Shown in pieces: positions 33,401 to 38,478 of a stretch of DNA of 38,478 bases; the first letter of the stretch is position 1; each line of letters opens with the position of its first letter. This DNA comes from Streptomyces niphimycinicus (lineage in GTDB: Bacteria; Actinomycetota; Actinomycetes; Streptomycetales; Streptomycetaceae). The position numbers and the translations under genes were made by a program. The stretch spans positions 1 to 38,478 of the forward strand of contig NZ_JAHLEM010000072.1 in the NCBI RefSeq assembly GCF_018883605.1. Reading direction: 5' to 3'. The notes beneath the pieces are model-generated. The model made no database searches. It had not been told where the DNA came from and worked only from the letters and a program-made list of their open reading frames with translations.

Positions 33401-36400
33401 GCGCGGCACCGTCCTGGACGCGTTCGCCCATCAGGCGGTGCCGTTCGAGCGGGTGGTGGACGAGGTGCGGCCGGTCCGGGACACCAGCCGGACACCGCTG
33501 TTCCAGGCGATGGTGGTGCTTCAGAACGCCCCGGGCCGGGCCCTGGAGCTGCCCGGTCTTGAGCTGGCGGATGTGGAGCTGGACACCGACACCGCCGCCT
33601 TCGACCTGACCTTCGAGTTCGCGCAGGCCGAGGGAGGCGTGCTGCGCGGGCTGATCGGCTACAGCACCGATCTGTTCGACGCCTCGACCGTGGAGCGGAT
33701 GGGCACGGCCCTGCGCACGCTCCTCGCCGGAATCGCCGAGGATCCGCGGCGGCCGGTGGGCGCGCTGCCGCTGACCACCCCGGCCGAACTGCGGCGCACC
33801 CTGGTCGAGTGGAACGACACCCGGCGGGAGGTGGACCCGGCCACGCTGCGCGAGCTGTTCGAGCGGCAGGCGGCCCTCTCCCCCGACGCCACGGCCGTAC
33901 GGTACGGGAAGGGCGATCTCACCTTCGCCGAGCTGGAGTCGGCCGCGAACCGTCTTGCGCACCGGCTGATCGGCCAGGGTGTGGGGCCGGAGCGGCTGGT
34001 GGCGCTGGTGCTGCCGCGCTCGGTGGAGATGCTGGTGGCGCAGTTGGCCGTGGCGAAGGCGGGCGGTGCGTTCCTGCCGGTCGACCCCGGCTATCCCGAG
34101 GAGCGGGTGGCGTTCATGCTGCGGGACGCCGCGCCCTCGGTGGTGCTCGACGAGGCGGCCTCGGTGTGGACCGAGGACGGTCCCGCCGGGCCACCACCCG
34201 GCCGCGGCCTGACGCCGGACCATCCCGCGTATGTCATCTACACCTCCGGATCCACCGGTGTGCCCAAGGCGGTCGTGGTCACCCATGCGGGGCTGGCCAG
34301 TTTCTCGGCGGCCGCGGCCGCGCACTACGACGTGCGGGCCGGGGACCGTGTGCTCCAGTTCTCCTCCCCCAGCTTCGACGCCTCCGTCCTGGAGCTGTGT
34401 GTCTCGCTGCCCCGTGGCGCGACGCTGGTGATCGGTGACGAGGGCCCGCTGCTGGGCGAGCGGCTGGCCGAGGTACTGGGCGGGCAGCGGATCACCCATG
34501 CGCTGATCCCCCCGGCCGCGCTGGCCACCGTTCCGGAGGCGGCGTGGCGGGCGGGGCTGCCGGAGCTGCGCACCCTGATCGTCGGCGGTGACGCCTGCTC
34601 CGCCGAGCTGGTGGACCGCTGGGCGCCGGGCCGGCGCCTGGTCAACTCCTACGGCCCGACGGAGGCCACGGTGGTGAGCACCTGGTCCGGGCCGCTCACG
34701 GCGGGGTCGGGGGCGCCGCCGATCGGCCGGCCGATCCCGAACACCCGGGTCCATGTGCTGGACGAGGCGCTGCGCCCGGTGCCGGTGGGCGTGGCCGGGG
34801 AGCTGTATGTGGCGGGCGCGGGTCTGGCGCGCGGCTATCTGGGCCGTCCGGGGCTGACTGCCACACGGTTCGTGGCCGATCCGTTCGGCCCGGCGGGCGG
34901 CCGGATGTACCGCACCGGCGATGTGGTGCGGTGGACCGGCGACGGTGAGCTGAGGTTCCTGGGCCGGGCCGATGACCAGGTCAAGGTGCGGGGCTTCCGG
35001 ATCGAACTCGGCGAGGTGGAGAGCGCGCTGCGGAGCAGCCCGGAGGTACGGGAAGCGGTGGTCGCCGTACGCGAGACCGCCCCGACTCCGGAGCAGCCCT
35101 CCGGTGGGAAGCACCTGGTGGGCTATGTCGTCCCGGCGCCGGGCGCCGCGCCGACCGCCGCCTCGCTGCGCGAGGGCTTGGGGCGGACCCTGCCGTCCCA
35201 TATGGTGCCCTCCGCGTTCGCCACCCTGGACGCCCTTCCGCTCACCGCCCACGGCAAGGTCGACCGCCGGGCCCTGCCCGATCCGGATCCGGCGCCCGTC
35301 ACCTCCGGTGCGGGCCATGTCGCCCCGCGCACCCCGATGGAGCACCGGATCGCGGACATCTGGGCGGATGTGCTCGGTCTGGAACGGGTGGGCGTGGAGG
35401 ACAACTTCTTCGACCTCGGCGGGGATTCCATCCTCAGCATCCAGGTGGTCTCCCGTGCCCGCCAGGCCGGGCTCCGGCTGACCACCAAGGATCTGTTCGC
35501 CCATCAGTCGGTGGCCGCGCTCGCCACCGTGGCCACGGCCGAGCGGGACGAGGTCCGTGCGGAGCCGGTGACCGGGTCGCTTCCGCTCACCCCGATCCAG
35601 CGCTGGTTCTTCGCCACCCACACCGTGAATCCACACCACTTCAACCAGTCCACGCTGCTGGAGCTGCGCCAGGAGCCGGACGAGAAGGCGCTGGCGGGGG
35701 CGCTGGCCGCGCTTGTGGTCCACCATGACGCGCTGCGCACCCGGTTCACCGAGGAGGGCGGCGAGTGGCGCGGCCACGTCCCGGAACCGGAGTCCGAGGT
35801 CACCGTCCTGGACCGCCATGACCTGTCCGGTCTGGCGGCCCGGGAGGCGGACGCGGCGATGGAGAAGGCGGCCGACGCGCTCCACGCGGACTTCGACCTC
35901 GGCCGGGGGCCGCTGCTGAAGGCCGCGCTGTTCCGCTTCGGCGCGGGCCGGCGGCCGTTCCTCTTCCTGACCGCACACCATCTGGTCATCGACGGGGTGT
36001 CCTGGCGGATCCTGCTGGACGATCTGGACATCGCCTATCAGCAGGGCGTACGGGGCGAACCGGTGGACCTCGGCTCCAGGACCACCGCCTTCCGCGACTG
36101 GGCGAGGGGGCTCGCCGAGCATGTCGCGGGCGGTGCCCTGGACCATGAGGCCGACCACTGGTGCGGGGCGCTGGACGCCCGGCCACTGCCGGTCGACCAT
36201 CAGGTGGCCGCGCCGGGGGCCGAGATCCGTACGGTGCCGGTCGAGCTCGACGAGCGGGACACCGAGGCGCTGCTGCGGTCGGCGCCCACCGCCTATCGCA
36301 CCCGGATCAACGATGTGCTGCTCGCCGCCCTCGCACGGGCGCTGTCCCGCTGGACGGGCCAGGAGCGGGTCTCGGTGGAGCTGGAGGGCCATGGGCGCGA

Positions 36401-36917
36401 GGACATCCTGGACGGGGTCGATCTCTCCCGTACGGTGGGCTGGTTCACCACCATGTACCCGGTCTCCTTCGAGCTGCCGGACATCCCCGAGGGCGGCCCG
36501 GCCGACTGGCGCGGTCTGGTCAAGTCGGTCCGGCGGCGGCTGCGGACCGTCCCCGGCAACGGCTTCGGCTTCGGGGCGCTACGGGCCTTCGGCCCGCCCG
36601 AGCTGCGCGAGCGGCTGTCCCGTCACGGCGCCGGGCCGCAGATCGTGTTCAACTACCTGGGCCAGTGGGACGCCCGGTCGGCGCAGTCGCAGGGCGGTCT
36701 GGTGCACGCCGAGCACGGGTCGTTCGGCCAGGACCACGACCCGCGCGAGGGCGGCTCCCATCTGCTCGAGGTGGTGGGCGCGGTGCAGGACGGCCGGCTC
36801 GGCTTCACCTGGCGCTACCGCCCCGATGTGCACGAGAAGGCGACCGTGGAGGCGGTGGCCGGGGACTTCGCGGAGACGCTGCGCCGGATCGCCGAGGACT
36901 GCCGGGGCGCCGTATGA
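16863..36917 (+). CDS. Nonribosomal peptide synthetase, five modules, ending in an epimerisation domain
   Basis: Second NRPS of the assembly line, 6684 residues. Domain order is C-A-T-E, C-A-T, C-A-T-E, C-A-T, C-A-T-E. Condensation HHxxxDG motifs begin at residues 173, 1684, 2759, 4303 and 5335. Carrier serines lie at 1027, 2563, 3638, 5144 and 6189. Epimerase HHxxxD motifs begin at 1213, 3824 and 6372. All A domains keep the TSGSTG loop and the A10 lysine. The N-terminal 40 residues are helical and Arg-rich ([17 protein letters not shown]), a likely acceptor docking element for the acidic tail of the previous synthetase. There is no thioesterase, reductase, methyltransferase or cyclisation domain. 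The protein stops about where the other E domains pass into an E-to-C linker, so it looks like the end of the line. The start at 16863 was preferred over 16848 because of its ribosome site. A TTA codon lies at 29529, and the stop overlaps the transporter start. Confidence 0.97.
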   Translation: MTSSRNDRAAALPEELREALRRRLAGKAGRADAIPRADRARPLPLSFAQERLWFLHTLQPEEAGYNSALALRLTGVLDVAALSGALDALVERHEALRTTFDDGDGRPAQVVRPAAPVPLPVADLTGSGREPGALDRLLLAEYARPFDLRTGPPLRALLIRLAEDEHILLLTAHHIVTDGWSMGVLQDELCTLYAAEPLPPVPVQYPDFAVWQRERLSGAALDRQLDYWKGRLDGVVPLELPTDRPRPAAPTSAGAVHEFTVDRATADRLRALAARERTTLFTALVAACQGLFARWSGQDDIAIGTVTSGRGRTELERAVGFFVNTVVLRSAVDTARSYRELLADAGATVLDAFAHAETPYQRLVEAVGARREAGRNPLFDVMVLLHSAPRGAPRLSGLEAASVDVPRRSATFDLSVEFVESGPDGAELRGLLEYSTELFDTATAERMAGHLLVLLDGVAADPDRPVRELPLLTDGERRRMTAAGRGLAMAVEPATFPAMFEAQAARTPDATALVASDATYDFAGLNTSANRLAHHLIAQGVGPERVVGVKLPRTSDMVVAILGVLKAGGVYLPLDPELPAERIAFLLADAEPVLVLDEAALRAVPDTLPTADPTDADRTAALHSDSAAYVLYTSGSTGRPKGVAVEHRSMVNLLVSHRQGFVAEAGGGPLRAALTASFSFDTSLEGLLLLADGHELHLIDEATRLDPAALVERIAEHRIDFLDLTPSYLRQLLPAGLLDHPRHRPRVLMLGGEALGPSLWRRLADAPGTTAYNFYGPTECTIDALAARIGGAGRPVVGRPLGNLRAHVLDSRLEPVPAGVAGELYLAGEQVARGYRGRPGLTASRFVADPYGPAGSRMYRTGDLARWTADGELDCLGRADDQVKIRGHRIEPGEIEAALLDLPALAEAAVVAVTDDRGHTRLAAYYVPAPGGEPPASTELRTALGRTLPGHMVPGAFVALDAMPLNASGKLDRRALPAPRLDADRPERATEAPRTETERELARIWAEVLGAQAVGVGDNFFELGGDSILSIQIVSRARRAGLALTSRDVFLHQTIAELAAAVTPRSAPGAPADEAVDVASPAPLTPIQQWFFATHGPLRHFTMSMVLELPHDLDEGALEAALDAVVAHHPALRTRFVQGDDGGWRQLADGVANGPLLLRHDLSGLDGAEETAAAEVAAEAARAELDLTTGALLRGALLRRGAGARPRLFLTAHHLAVDSVSWRILLGDLESAYRQAAAGEPVRLEPASTAFTTWAHRLGEQVREGLLDGDLAYWEDVREAGGADLPVDRPGTATAGSTHTVRVTLDREVTDGLLRRVPGVYRTQINDVLLGALGRVLADWTGEDRVLVAMEGHGREDLDAAVELSRTVGWFTTQYPVALTLPGDGWGAVLRSVKEQLRALPHRGLSYEALAYLSAPDSPARALADAPLPGICFNYHGQWGPGGDGGAFTLTGESLGRDLAADEPSVYPLDVSAVVAAGELELTWLFSDRVHDAATVRRLADGMLTALREIVAHCDGPGAGGRTPSDFPLARLDQAAVDRLVGDGREIEDVYPLTPLQEGMLFHRLVGGAEDVYLDQAVLTLEGIRDPEAFARAWQETVDRTPVLRGGVVWEGVERPLQIVRHRAEVPVTLLDWRGRSDERREAELERFRAEDLARGIDLAAPPLMRLAIARLTDARVVLIWTSHHLVLDGWSLAQVFTEVCERYTAATRGHAPALPARRPFRDYLQWLAGQDGQEAEHHWRELLAGFTAPTPLPRDRVAVESHRARSSATVAVALTREASEELRRTARSGGLTVNTIVQGAWALLLSRYDGVEDVVFGTTVSGRPAELAGVESMVGMFINTLPTRVRVDAARHTGDWLRELQMAQSASRRHESVSLAQVSGWSELPAGTPLFDSMVAFENYPFDDSSAREAGLRIVEVRSVDATNFGLSLRAHLSDRLGFDLGYDPGLFDARTAAALADRLCLLLTAIAADTDRPLRALPWTTGEERRRILVEWGGDAATATPERTLVELFEEQAARTPGAIAVSCAGESLSYAELDARASRLAHRLIAEGAGRERYVALALPRSPEMIVAIVAVLKTGAAYLPLDPDQPSGRIARMLADAEPVVLLTTAALEARLGEDTAVARLSLDDPALIADLEGLPAAVPAGSGPLPDSPAYAIYTSGSTGVPKGVVIPHANVVRLFSRTQAWFSFDASDVWTLFHSYAFDFSVWEIWGPLLHGGRLVVVPYAVSRSPEEFLRLLVDERVTVLSQTPSAFQGLMRADEENPGARLALRRVVFGGEALDARRLAGWYARHPDTAPVLVNMYGITETTVHVTYAPLDRATASVVAAAGSAIGTGIPDLRVYVLDEDLRPVPPGAVGELYVAGAGLARGYLRRPGLTASRFVADPHGPAGSRMYRTGDRARWSADGKLEYLGRADDQVKIRGFRIEPGEIEAALVAHPRVGDAVVTVREDQPGVRRLVAYVVAAGAAAPPDAAELREFLQRSLPAQMIPAAFLSLDALPLTVNGKLDRGALPAPGPDGFAASAERIAPRTEAERTVARVWAEVLPVEEAGATDDFFALGGDSILAIRVASRLRTAFGTDVTPRALFTHTTVAGLAAALAAPEEGGSADTIHGSADTIPAVSRDGELPLSFAQARLWFLDSFDDGGTEYVTPFALRLRGRLDTAALRTALDSLVARHEPLRTTFAEVDGRGVQRVHDPYPVALPSHDLTARPAADRERELERLLERDGATPFDLRTGPLLRASLIRLDDEEHVLTLTMHHIVTDGWSTAVIGADLSELYGAAVMARPPALAPLPLGYADYAAWQRDPLGGAAAVEPQLEYWRARLAELAPLELPTDRPRPAVQTKNGALLEFTLPAGLVERLRAAGRRGDATLFMTLLATCQVLLARWSGRQDIAVGTVTSGRERPELEHLVGMFVNTLVLRTRVEADQTFEELLTRVRGTVLDAFAHQDVPFERIVDALQPERDTSRTPLFQVMVALHNLGAEVPELPGLSVEAVRVPGRTAGFDLGFDFVEHLGALTGFVEYNTDLFDAATVERMTRQLRLLLEAVAEDPGLPVGELPLLTAGERRTVLEEWNDTALAVADTTFPRLFEEQAARTPGATALVAADATYDFAGLGARANRLAHHLIHLGVGPEKVVAVRLPRTADLMVALLAVLKSGGTHLYVDPELPAERARFLLEDAAPEVVLTPEVLRDAPLDGLPDTDPTDADRPSPLLPGHTAYITYTSGSTGRPKGVAVEHRQLVNLCLDHAAELIAPHRAEAGRPLRAALTAAFSFDTSWEGAVFLAAGQEVHLVDDAVRLDPAALVALIDAHGVDFVDLTPSYLHELMAAGLFARGRHRPRIVMVGGEALGTALWRKLRAVPGVAAYNFYGPTECTVDAVYGDLAGLGERPLIGRPGRNLRAYVLDGALRPVPPGIPGELHLAGAQVARGYLRRPGLTAGHFVADPYGPPGSRMYRTGDRARWTTEGALEFLGRADEQLKIRGLRIEPGEIEAALLDHPAIQEAVVVAREDTGHRRLVAYLVAADSTDPATDSTAPAADSPAPAADFPGPVELRARLKRTLPDYMVPAAFVTLKRMPRTDSGKVDRRALPAPCDRPEQGSPYVAPRTHAETVLAGVWAEVLGVPQVGVEDNFFALGGDSILSIQIVSRARQAGLTLTSKDVFRHQTIAELALSVETAERQPLPEPAGAVAGPAPLTPIQHWYLDGRRPGERHHFTMSHRLELTGDLDEAALRQAVDALVAQHAALRTRFLAVDGRWRQEVLPAAPAGVLERHDLSGLDDAARAAAVREATVAAQTGLDIGEGAVLRVLLFAFGPGRPSELLLTAHHLVVDGVSWRVLLGDLETAYRRAAAGGPATLPPASSAFTRWAARLAEHVRSGGLDGDLEYWTGVARSAPAALPVDREGPNTHETAATVTTVLGRAETEALLRQVPGVYRTRINDVLLGALGRALARWTGGDTVLIGVEGHGREDLFEDLDLSRTVGWFTSEYPLALAVDAEAGWRDTLRSVKEQLRAVPHHGLGYGALRHLAPEGSPAGELRDGPSPQLVFNYHGQWDVAADDDGAAPGLYRAALPVTGQDAPPGETRPCLLEVTGAVQDGRLELGWSYPSRMYDEATVRGLADDCLAALKEIVAHCAEPGAGGRTPSDFPLARLDQRQVDLIAGDGGAVEDVYPLTPLQAGMLFHGLVDSGATGGAYFDQIAIRIGGIADPDAFADAWQRVVDRTPGLRSSVRWEGLAEPVQLVHRQAELPTVRLDWRGLTRSAREEALGLLLAEDRAAGMALASAPLSRIAVAGLPDDEVMLVWTAHHLMLDGWSTGQIFAEVCETYAALVAGRTPQPAARRPFRDFLRWLRGQDQSRAERHWRGVLAGFGARTPLPYDRPPREAHRTTSTALTRLELTEEVSARLRETARDGGLTVNTVVQGAWALLLSRYGGERDVVFGTTVSGRPEGLPGVETMVGMFINTVPTRAVAEGGREVVEWLRELQEQQSESRRFDFVALPRIQALSALPAGEALFDSMVVFENYPFDEASAAGAGIRVREVRAEDSTSFPLCLRAYLGDRLGFDIAYDPALFDAATVERAAAHLQTLLTGIADGAGRSLAELPLLTSAERRRAMGEWNATARPLPEGSLAELFAERVRRAPDAVAVTDGATSLSYARLDDWAGRLAGHLVRSGLRPEDRVALLMDRSVELVVAQLAVVRAGGVYVPVDVRAPGDRRRTLLDQAGAAVVLTPEEVAAAREGEPPAHAVPVHRDQLAYVMFTSGSTGVPKAVGVRHRDVAALALDRAFAGGGHERVPLHSPVAFDAATYEMWVPLLGGGRVVVTSGELDAAAVRRLVAAQGITGLWLTAGLFRLLAQDAPDCFAGLREVWTGGDVVPAASVRRVLDRCPGLTVVDGYGPTETTTFATSFPMSRADEVPEVVPIGRPLDNMRVHVLDARLGIVPPGVVGELFIAGEGVARGYLGRPGPTAATFLADPYGPAGERMYRTGDLARRRPDGTVEFLGRADDQVKVRGFRIEPGEVEGVLAGHPEVADVAVVARSGGPGGKRLVAYVVAGGDGAVDGARLRTYAAQRLPDYMVPSTVVPLDALPLGPTGKLDRAALPAPGPDIRRTPYRAPREGAEQAVAAVWAEVLEVERVGALDNFFELGGDSILSIRLTSRLREVLGVEPSPRLVFTHPTVAALAEALGGADGRAGDRPAAITPVARDGELPLSYPQQRLWFLDSFAPDSAEYITPLALRMRGALDVEALGAALTALVARHESLRTTFDTVDGRGVQIVHGPWEIRLDPYDLSHLPADGREAELVELLAYERARPFDLRRGPLLRTGLIRLGDREHVLSLTLHHIITDGWSTGVLTGDLRELYRAALSGEPAALPPLPVHYADFAAWQRAELTAPRADEELAYWTRQLAGVPPLELPTDRPRPAVRTKHGSTAEFTVPADVSLRLKEFGQARGTTLFMTLVAASQILLARLSGGRDIAVGTVTSGRERPEVERLIGFFVNTLVLRSTVDPHAPFGDFLAEVRGTVLDAFAHQAVPFERVVDEVRPVRDTSRTPLFQAMVVLQNAPGRALELPGLELADVELDTDTAAFDLTFEFAQAEGGVLRGLIGYSTDLFDASTVERMGTALRTLLAGIAEDPRRPVGALPLTTPAELRRTLVEWNDTRREVDPATLRELFERQAALSPDATAVRYGKGDLTFAELESAANRLAHRLIGQGVGPERLVALVLPRSVEMLVAQLAVAKAGGAFLPVDPGYPEERVAFMLRDAAPSVVLDEAASVWTEDGPAGPPPGRGLTPDHPAYVIYTSGSTGVPKAVVVTHAGLASFSAAAAAHYDVRAGDRVLQFSSPSFDASVLELCVSLPRGATLVIGDEGPLLGERLAEVLGGQRITHALIPPAALATVPEAAWRAGLPELRTLIVGGDACSAELVDRWAPGRRLVNSYGPTEATVVSTWSGPLTAGSGAPPIGRPIPNTRVHVLDEALRPVPVGVAGELYVAGAGLARGYLGRPGLTATRFVADPFGPAGGRMYRTGDVVRWTGDGELRFLGRADDQVKVRGFRIELGEVESALRSSPEVREAVVAVRETAPTPEQPSGGKHLVGYVVPAPGAAPTAASLREGLGRTLPSHMVPSAFATLDALPLTAHGKVDRRALPDPDPAPVTSGAGHVAPRTPMEHRIADIWADVLGLERVGVEDNFFDLGGDSILSIQVVSRARQAGLRLTTKDLFAHQSVAALATVATAERDEVRAEPVTGSLPLTPIQRWFFATHTVNPHHFNQSTLLELRQEPDEKALAGALAALVVHHDALRTRFTEEGGEWRGHVPEPESEVTVLDRHDLSGLAAREADAAMEKAADALHADFDLGRGPLLKAALFRFGAGRRPFLFLTAHHLVIDGVSWRILLDDLDIAYQQGVRGEPVDLGSRTTAFRDWARGLAEHVAGGALDHEADHWCGALDARPLPVDHQVAAPGAEIRTVPVELDERDTEALLRSAPTAYRTRINDVLLAALARALSRWTGQERVSVELEGHGREDILDGVDLSRTVGWFTTMYPVSFELPDIPEGGPADWRGLVKSVRRRLRTVPGNGFGFGALRAFGPPELRERLSRHGAGPQIVFNYLGQWDARSAQSQGGLVHAEHGSFGQDHDPREGGSHLLEVVGAVQDGRLGFTWRYRPDVHEKATVEAVAGDFAETLRRIAEDCRGAV
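21420..24674 (+). other. NRPS module 6: C(D-donor)-A-T, code DFWSVGMVHK, L-Thr
   Basis: C domain: [10 protein letters not shown] 21504-21533, HHLVLDG 21912-21932. A domain: [11 protein letters not shown] 23337-23369, FDFSVWE 23472-23492, NMYGITE 23766-23786 (YGITE instead of YGPTE, common in threonine domains), NGKLDR 24372-24389. The code DFWSVGMVHK differs by two positions from the classic Thr code DFWNIGMVHK. The carrier serine codon is at 24549, with the sequence SRLRTAFG after it, as in the carriers here that feed a C domain directly. No E domain, so L-Thr. Thr could also serve as an ester-forming nucleophile, but nothing here shows that. Confidence 0.93.
24678..24717 (+). repeat. 21-nt direct repeat in the linker before C7
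   Basis: The 19-base sequence GGGAGCGCGGACACCATCC occurs at 24678-24696 and again at 24699-24717, a period of 21 bases. It encodes two heptads, GSADTIH and GSADTIP, in the flexible linker between carrier 6 and C domain 7. Confidence 0.92.
27426..27509 (+). repeat. Four-copy 21-nt tandem repeat inside A domain 7
   Basis: Four degenerate 21-base units encode heptads of the pattern Ala-(Ala/Thr)-Asp-x-x-x-Pro, for example AADSTDP and ATDSTAP. The array interrupts the C-terminal subdomain of A7 between VAYLVAA and the LPDYMVP segment. The other eight A domains have only a short loop there. Confidence 0.9.
29271..32408 (+). other. NRPS module 8: C(D-donor)-A-T, code DAYWWGGTFK, L-Val
   Basis: C domain: [10 protein letters not shown] 29355-29384, HHLMLDG 29769-29789; it contains the TTA codon at 29529. 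A domain: [11 protein letters not shown] 31125-31157 (Ala for the usual Gly after the Lys), FDAATYEMW 31254-31280, DGYGPTE 31527-31547, TGKLDR 32121-32138. The ten pocket residues equal those of module 2, so Val is the expected substrate. The carrier serine codon is at 32292. No E domain, so L-Val, in line with the L-donor C domain of module 9. Confidence 0.92.
29529..29531 (+). other. TTA leucine codon in the second NRPS gene
   Basis: In-frame TTA (Leu) at codon 4223, inside the C domain of module 8, in the context ACG CCG GGC TTA CGC AGT. With the one at 7975, each large synthetase gene carries one such codon. I found none in the transporter or mbtH-like gene. Confidence 0.9.
32409..36914 (+). 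other. NRPS module 9 (last): C(L-donor)-A-T-E, code DALLIGSVVK, D-residue
   Basis: C domain: [10 protein letters not shown] 32460 on, HHIITDG 32865-32885. A domain: [11 protein letters not shown] 34239-34271, FDASVLELC 34374-34400, NSYGPTE 34644-34664, HGKVDR 35250-35267. The code DALLIGSVVK differs from module 4 only by Ser for Ala, so a similar aromatic or hydrophobic residue is likely. The carrier serine codon is at 35427. The E domain has HHLVIDG at 35976-35996, [19 protein letters not shown] and NYLGQW (from 36651). It is the last domain: no release domain follows in cis, so the finished chain should carry a D-residue at its C-terminus. Confidence 0.92.
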
Positions 36918-38170
36918 CCGCGGCCCCGCCGGTGTCCCCGCCGGTTCCCCTCTCGCGCAACCGGGACTACCGGCTGCTGTGGGGCAGTCAGGCGCTCTCG
37001 GAGTTCGGCTTCCACGCGGCGGTGATCGCGTTTCCGCTGCTGGTCCTCGCGCTCACCGGCTCGGCCGCCGCCTCCGGTCTGGTCATGGGAACCATCGCCG
37101 CCGCGCAGATGGTGGTGGGGCTCCCGGCCGGTGTCCTGGTGGACCGCTACGACCGCAAGGCCATCATGCTGGGCTGCGAGGCGGCCCAGGCGGTCTCCGC
37201 CATCAGCCTGGTGGTCGCCGTGTGGGCCGGTGCGGCCACCGTCTGGCACATGGTGGCCGTGGCGGCGGTGTTCGGGGCGAGCGCGGCGCTCTTCGAACCG
37301 GCGGAGAACGCGTCACTGCCCGCCCTGGTGGCGGACGACCATCTGCCCACTGCGGTGGCGATGAACACGGCACGTGCCTCCATGGGTCAGTTGGCGGGCA
37401 CCGCGACCGGCGGATTCCTGTTCGCCGTGGGGCGGTTCGTCCCCTTCCTGCTGGATGCCGTGACACATACGCTCTCCTTCGTCGCGCTGCTCTTCGTCCG
37501 GCTGCCCCGGCGCGAACGGCCCCCCGGCGGGGTGGGCCCGCTGGGCCGTGAGGCGCTGGCCGGGCTGCGGTGGGTGTGGCGGGAGCGCAGGATCCGGGTC
37601 ACCGTGGCGTGCGCGGTGGTGCTCAACCTGTTCTTCAGCGCCTTCTATCTCGTCGTCATCGTGCTCGCCGAGTCCCGGGGGGTGCCCTCGGGGGAGGTGG
37701 GGGTGATGGCGGCCATGCTCGGGGTGGGCGGGGTGGTGGGCGCGCTGGTGGCGCCCGTGCTGTACCGGAAACTGGGCTCGTACGGCGCCATCGTCGCGGT
37801 GTTCTGGGCCCTGGCCGTGTGCGCCCCGGTCACCGCGCTGCTGGACAGCGGCTATCTCATCGGGGTGCTGTTCGCCCTGATGGCGCTGTTCCCCCCGACG
37901 GCCAACACCGCGATCATGACCGATCAACTGCTGCGCACCCCGGACGAGCTGCGCGGCAGGCTCACCAGCACACTCGTGCTGGCCTGCGGTGCCGCGGGCG
38001 CGGCGGGTCCCGCGCTGGGCGGATCGCTCGCCCAGATCGTGCCGGGCGACCGGGCGATCCTGCTCTGCGCGGCGGGGATGGCCGCCGCGGCCGTCCTGGC
38101 CACCGCCAGCCCGACCCTGCGCACGCTGTCCCGGCGCCATGAGGAGGGGCAGCCGACGAAGGCCGACTGA
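36914..38170 (+). CDS. MFS transporter, probable peptide exporter
   Basis: Integral membrane protein of 418 residues in the major facilitator superfamily, resembling the drug:H+ antiporter (DHA3, MefA-like) branch. A short polar N-terminus ends in RNRDYRLLW, which precedes the first membrane helix in this group. Hydrophobic helices are visible at about residues 26-48, 52-72, 92-112, 115-130, 160-195, 230-252, 264-284, 290-310, 314-334, 354-374 and 380-398. The loop between helices 2 and 3 carries a motif A-like sequence, [10 protein letters not shown] (73-82). The ATG overlaps the TGA of the NRPS gene (ATGA) and has no clear ribosome site, so translation is probably coupled. The reading frame continues far upstream inside the NRPS gene, but that extension is not membrane-like. 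Context suggests export of, and perhaps self-resistance to, the peptide. The substrate is inferred from position only. Confidence 0.93.
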   Translation: MTAAPPVSPPVPLSRNRDYRLLWGSQALSEFGFHAAVIAFPLLVLALTGSAAASGLVMGTIAAAQMVVGLPAGVLVDRYDRKAIMLGCEAAQAVSAISLVVAVWAGAATVWHMVAVAAVFGASAALFEPAENASLPALVADDHLPTAVAMNTARASMGQLAGTATGGFLFAVGRFVPFLLDAVTHTLSFVALLFVRLPRRERPPGGVGPLGREALAGLRWVWRERRIRVTVACAVVLNLFFSAFYLVVIVLAESRGVPSGEVGVMAAMLGVGGVVGALVAPVLYRKLGSYGAIVAVFWALAVCAPVTALLDSGYLIGVLFALMALFPPTANTAIMTDQLLRTPDELRGRLTSTLVLACGAAGAAGPALGGSLAQIVPGDRAILLCAAGMAAAAVLATASPTLRTLSRRHEEGQPTKAD

Positions 38171-38219
38171 CCGCCATCCGTTACCTCACCGACCATCTCC
38201 GATCCGACCGATCACCGAC

Positions 38220-38226
38220 AGGAGAG
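38220..38226 (+). promoter_or_regulatory. Ribosome binding site of the mbtH-like gene
   Basis: AGGAGAG lies seven bases before the ATG at 38234. It is the strongest ribosome site in the window. This small chaperone gene therefore has its own initiation signal rather than depending on coupling, in contrast to the transporter before it. Confidence 0.8.
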
Positions 38227-38233
38227 AACGACC

Positions 38234-38437
38234 ATGGACGACAACGCCCGCTTCCAGGTGCTGCGCAACGACGAGGACCAGTACTCGCTGTGGCCCGCCG
38301 ACCTCGAGGTGCCCGAGGGCTGGCGCCCCGTCGGCAAGGAGGGCACCAAGGACGAGTGCGCCGCGTACGTCGACGAGGTGTGGACCGATATGCGGCCGCG
38401 CAGCCTGCGTGAACGGATGGCGGGCGGGGCCTCCTGA
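38234..38437 (+). CDS. MbtH-like protein
   Basis: Small cytoplasmic protein of 67 residues, the normal size for the family. MbtH-like proteins bind A domains and are often needed for their solubility or adenylation activity. The family signature is complete: NDEDQYSLWP at residues 12-21, VPEGW at 26-30, EC at 41-42, and WTDMRPRSLRERM at 50-62, including the three conserved tryptophans (20, 30, 50). It lies 63 bases after the transporter, in the same direction as the NRPS genes, and is expected to serve some or all of the nine A domains. The start is fixed by a strong ribosome site. The intergenic gap before it shows no clear promoter or hairpin. The family assignment is secure; which A domains depend on it is not visible. 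Confidence 0.97.
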   Translation: MDDNARFQVLRNDEDQYSLWPADLEVPEGWRPVGKEGTKDECAAYVDEVWTDMRPRSLRERMAGGAS

Positions 38438-38478
38438 CCGGGGCGTCCTCGGGCGGTGCGGCCGGCGCGTAACGGCGC

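Noticed and set aside
36161..36913. A 251-codon upstream extension of the transporter frame
   Set aside because: It lies inside the final E domain of the NRPS and translates to Gly/Arg/Ala-rich sequence without membrane helices. The ATG at 36914 gives a normal MFS N-terminus.
1..36917. Match to a known product such as surugamide F or an enduracidin-type peptide
   Set aside because: Terminal E and basic residues are reminiscent, but the module order and codes do not fit any sequence I can recall with confidence.
38171..38233. Promoter or terminator between the transporter and mbtH-like gene
   Set aside because: Only 63 bases, no convincing -10/-35 pair and no stem-loop; the ribosome site is the only signal I can support.
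38438..38478. Rho-independent terminator after the mbtH-like gene
   Set aside because: GC-rich, but I see no clear inverted repeat with a T tract in the 41 bases left in the window.

Overview
This window is the 3' part of a nonribosomal peptide synthetase (NRPS) gene cluster, all on the plus strand. Composition points to a high-GC actinobacterium, most likely Streptomyces: overall GC is very high, third codon positions are almost all G or C, long spurious open frames appear on the opposite strand, and TTA codons are almost absent.

Layout. (1) 1-16851: an NRPS gene whose reading frame is already open at base 1, so its 5' end and at least one more module probably lie upstream. The visible part has four modules: C-A-T-E, C-A-T-E, C-A-T-E, C-A-T. 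(2) 16863-36917: a second NRPS gene encoding 6684 residues in five modules: C-A-T-E, C-A-T, C-A-T-E, C-A-T, C-A-T-E. It ends on an epimerisation domain with no thioesterase or reductase. (3) 36914-38170: an MFS exporter whose start overlaps the NRPS stop. (4) 38234-38437: an MbtH-like protein. Spacing and overlaps suggest one operon. The window holds no tailoring, regulatory, RNA, CRISPR or transposase genes. The only stretches outside genes are 63 bases or shorter.

How it works together. The C-domain types fit the E domains exactly. D-donor type C domains follow every E-containing module, and L-donor type C domains follow every module without E. Read collinearly, the nine visible modules give D-X1, D-Val, D-X3, L-X4, D-basic, L-Thr, D-basic, L-Val, D-X9, preceded by an L-configured (or achiral) upstream residue. 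Specificity codes read by eye are DVFSVALVYK (1), DAYWWGGTFK (2), DVFSVAIVYK (3), DALLIGAVVK (4), DTEDMGFIDK (5), DFWSVGMVHK (6), DTEDMGFVDK (7), DAYWWGGTFK (8) and DALLIGSVVK (9). Val (2, 8) and Thr (6) are firm. Modules 5 and 7 have two acidic pocket residues and should take a cationic side chain. Modules 1/3 and 4/9 are unresolved pairs. The MbtH-like protein should support A-domain folding and activity, and the MFS protein probably exports the product.

Most notable points: the assembly line ends on an E domain without cis release or an obvious docking tail, which suggests release in trans, possibly by a penicillin-binding-protein-type cyclase encoded elsewhere. The product is probably a dicationic, D-rich peptide with a strictly alternating L/D tail. 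One TTA codon in each NRPS gene may make expression bldA-dependent. Tandem repeats, including a four-copy 21-nt array inside A7, and a 66-nt identity between A1 and A3 point to ongoing repeat change and recombination. I could not match the predicted sequence to a named compound.
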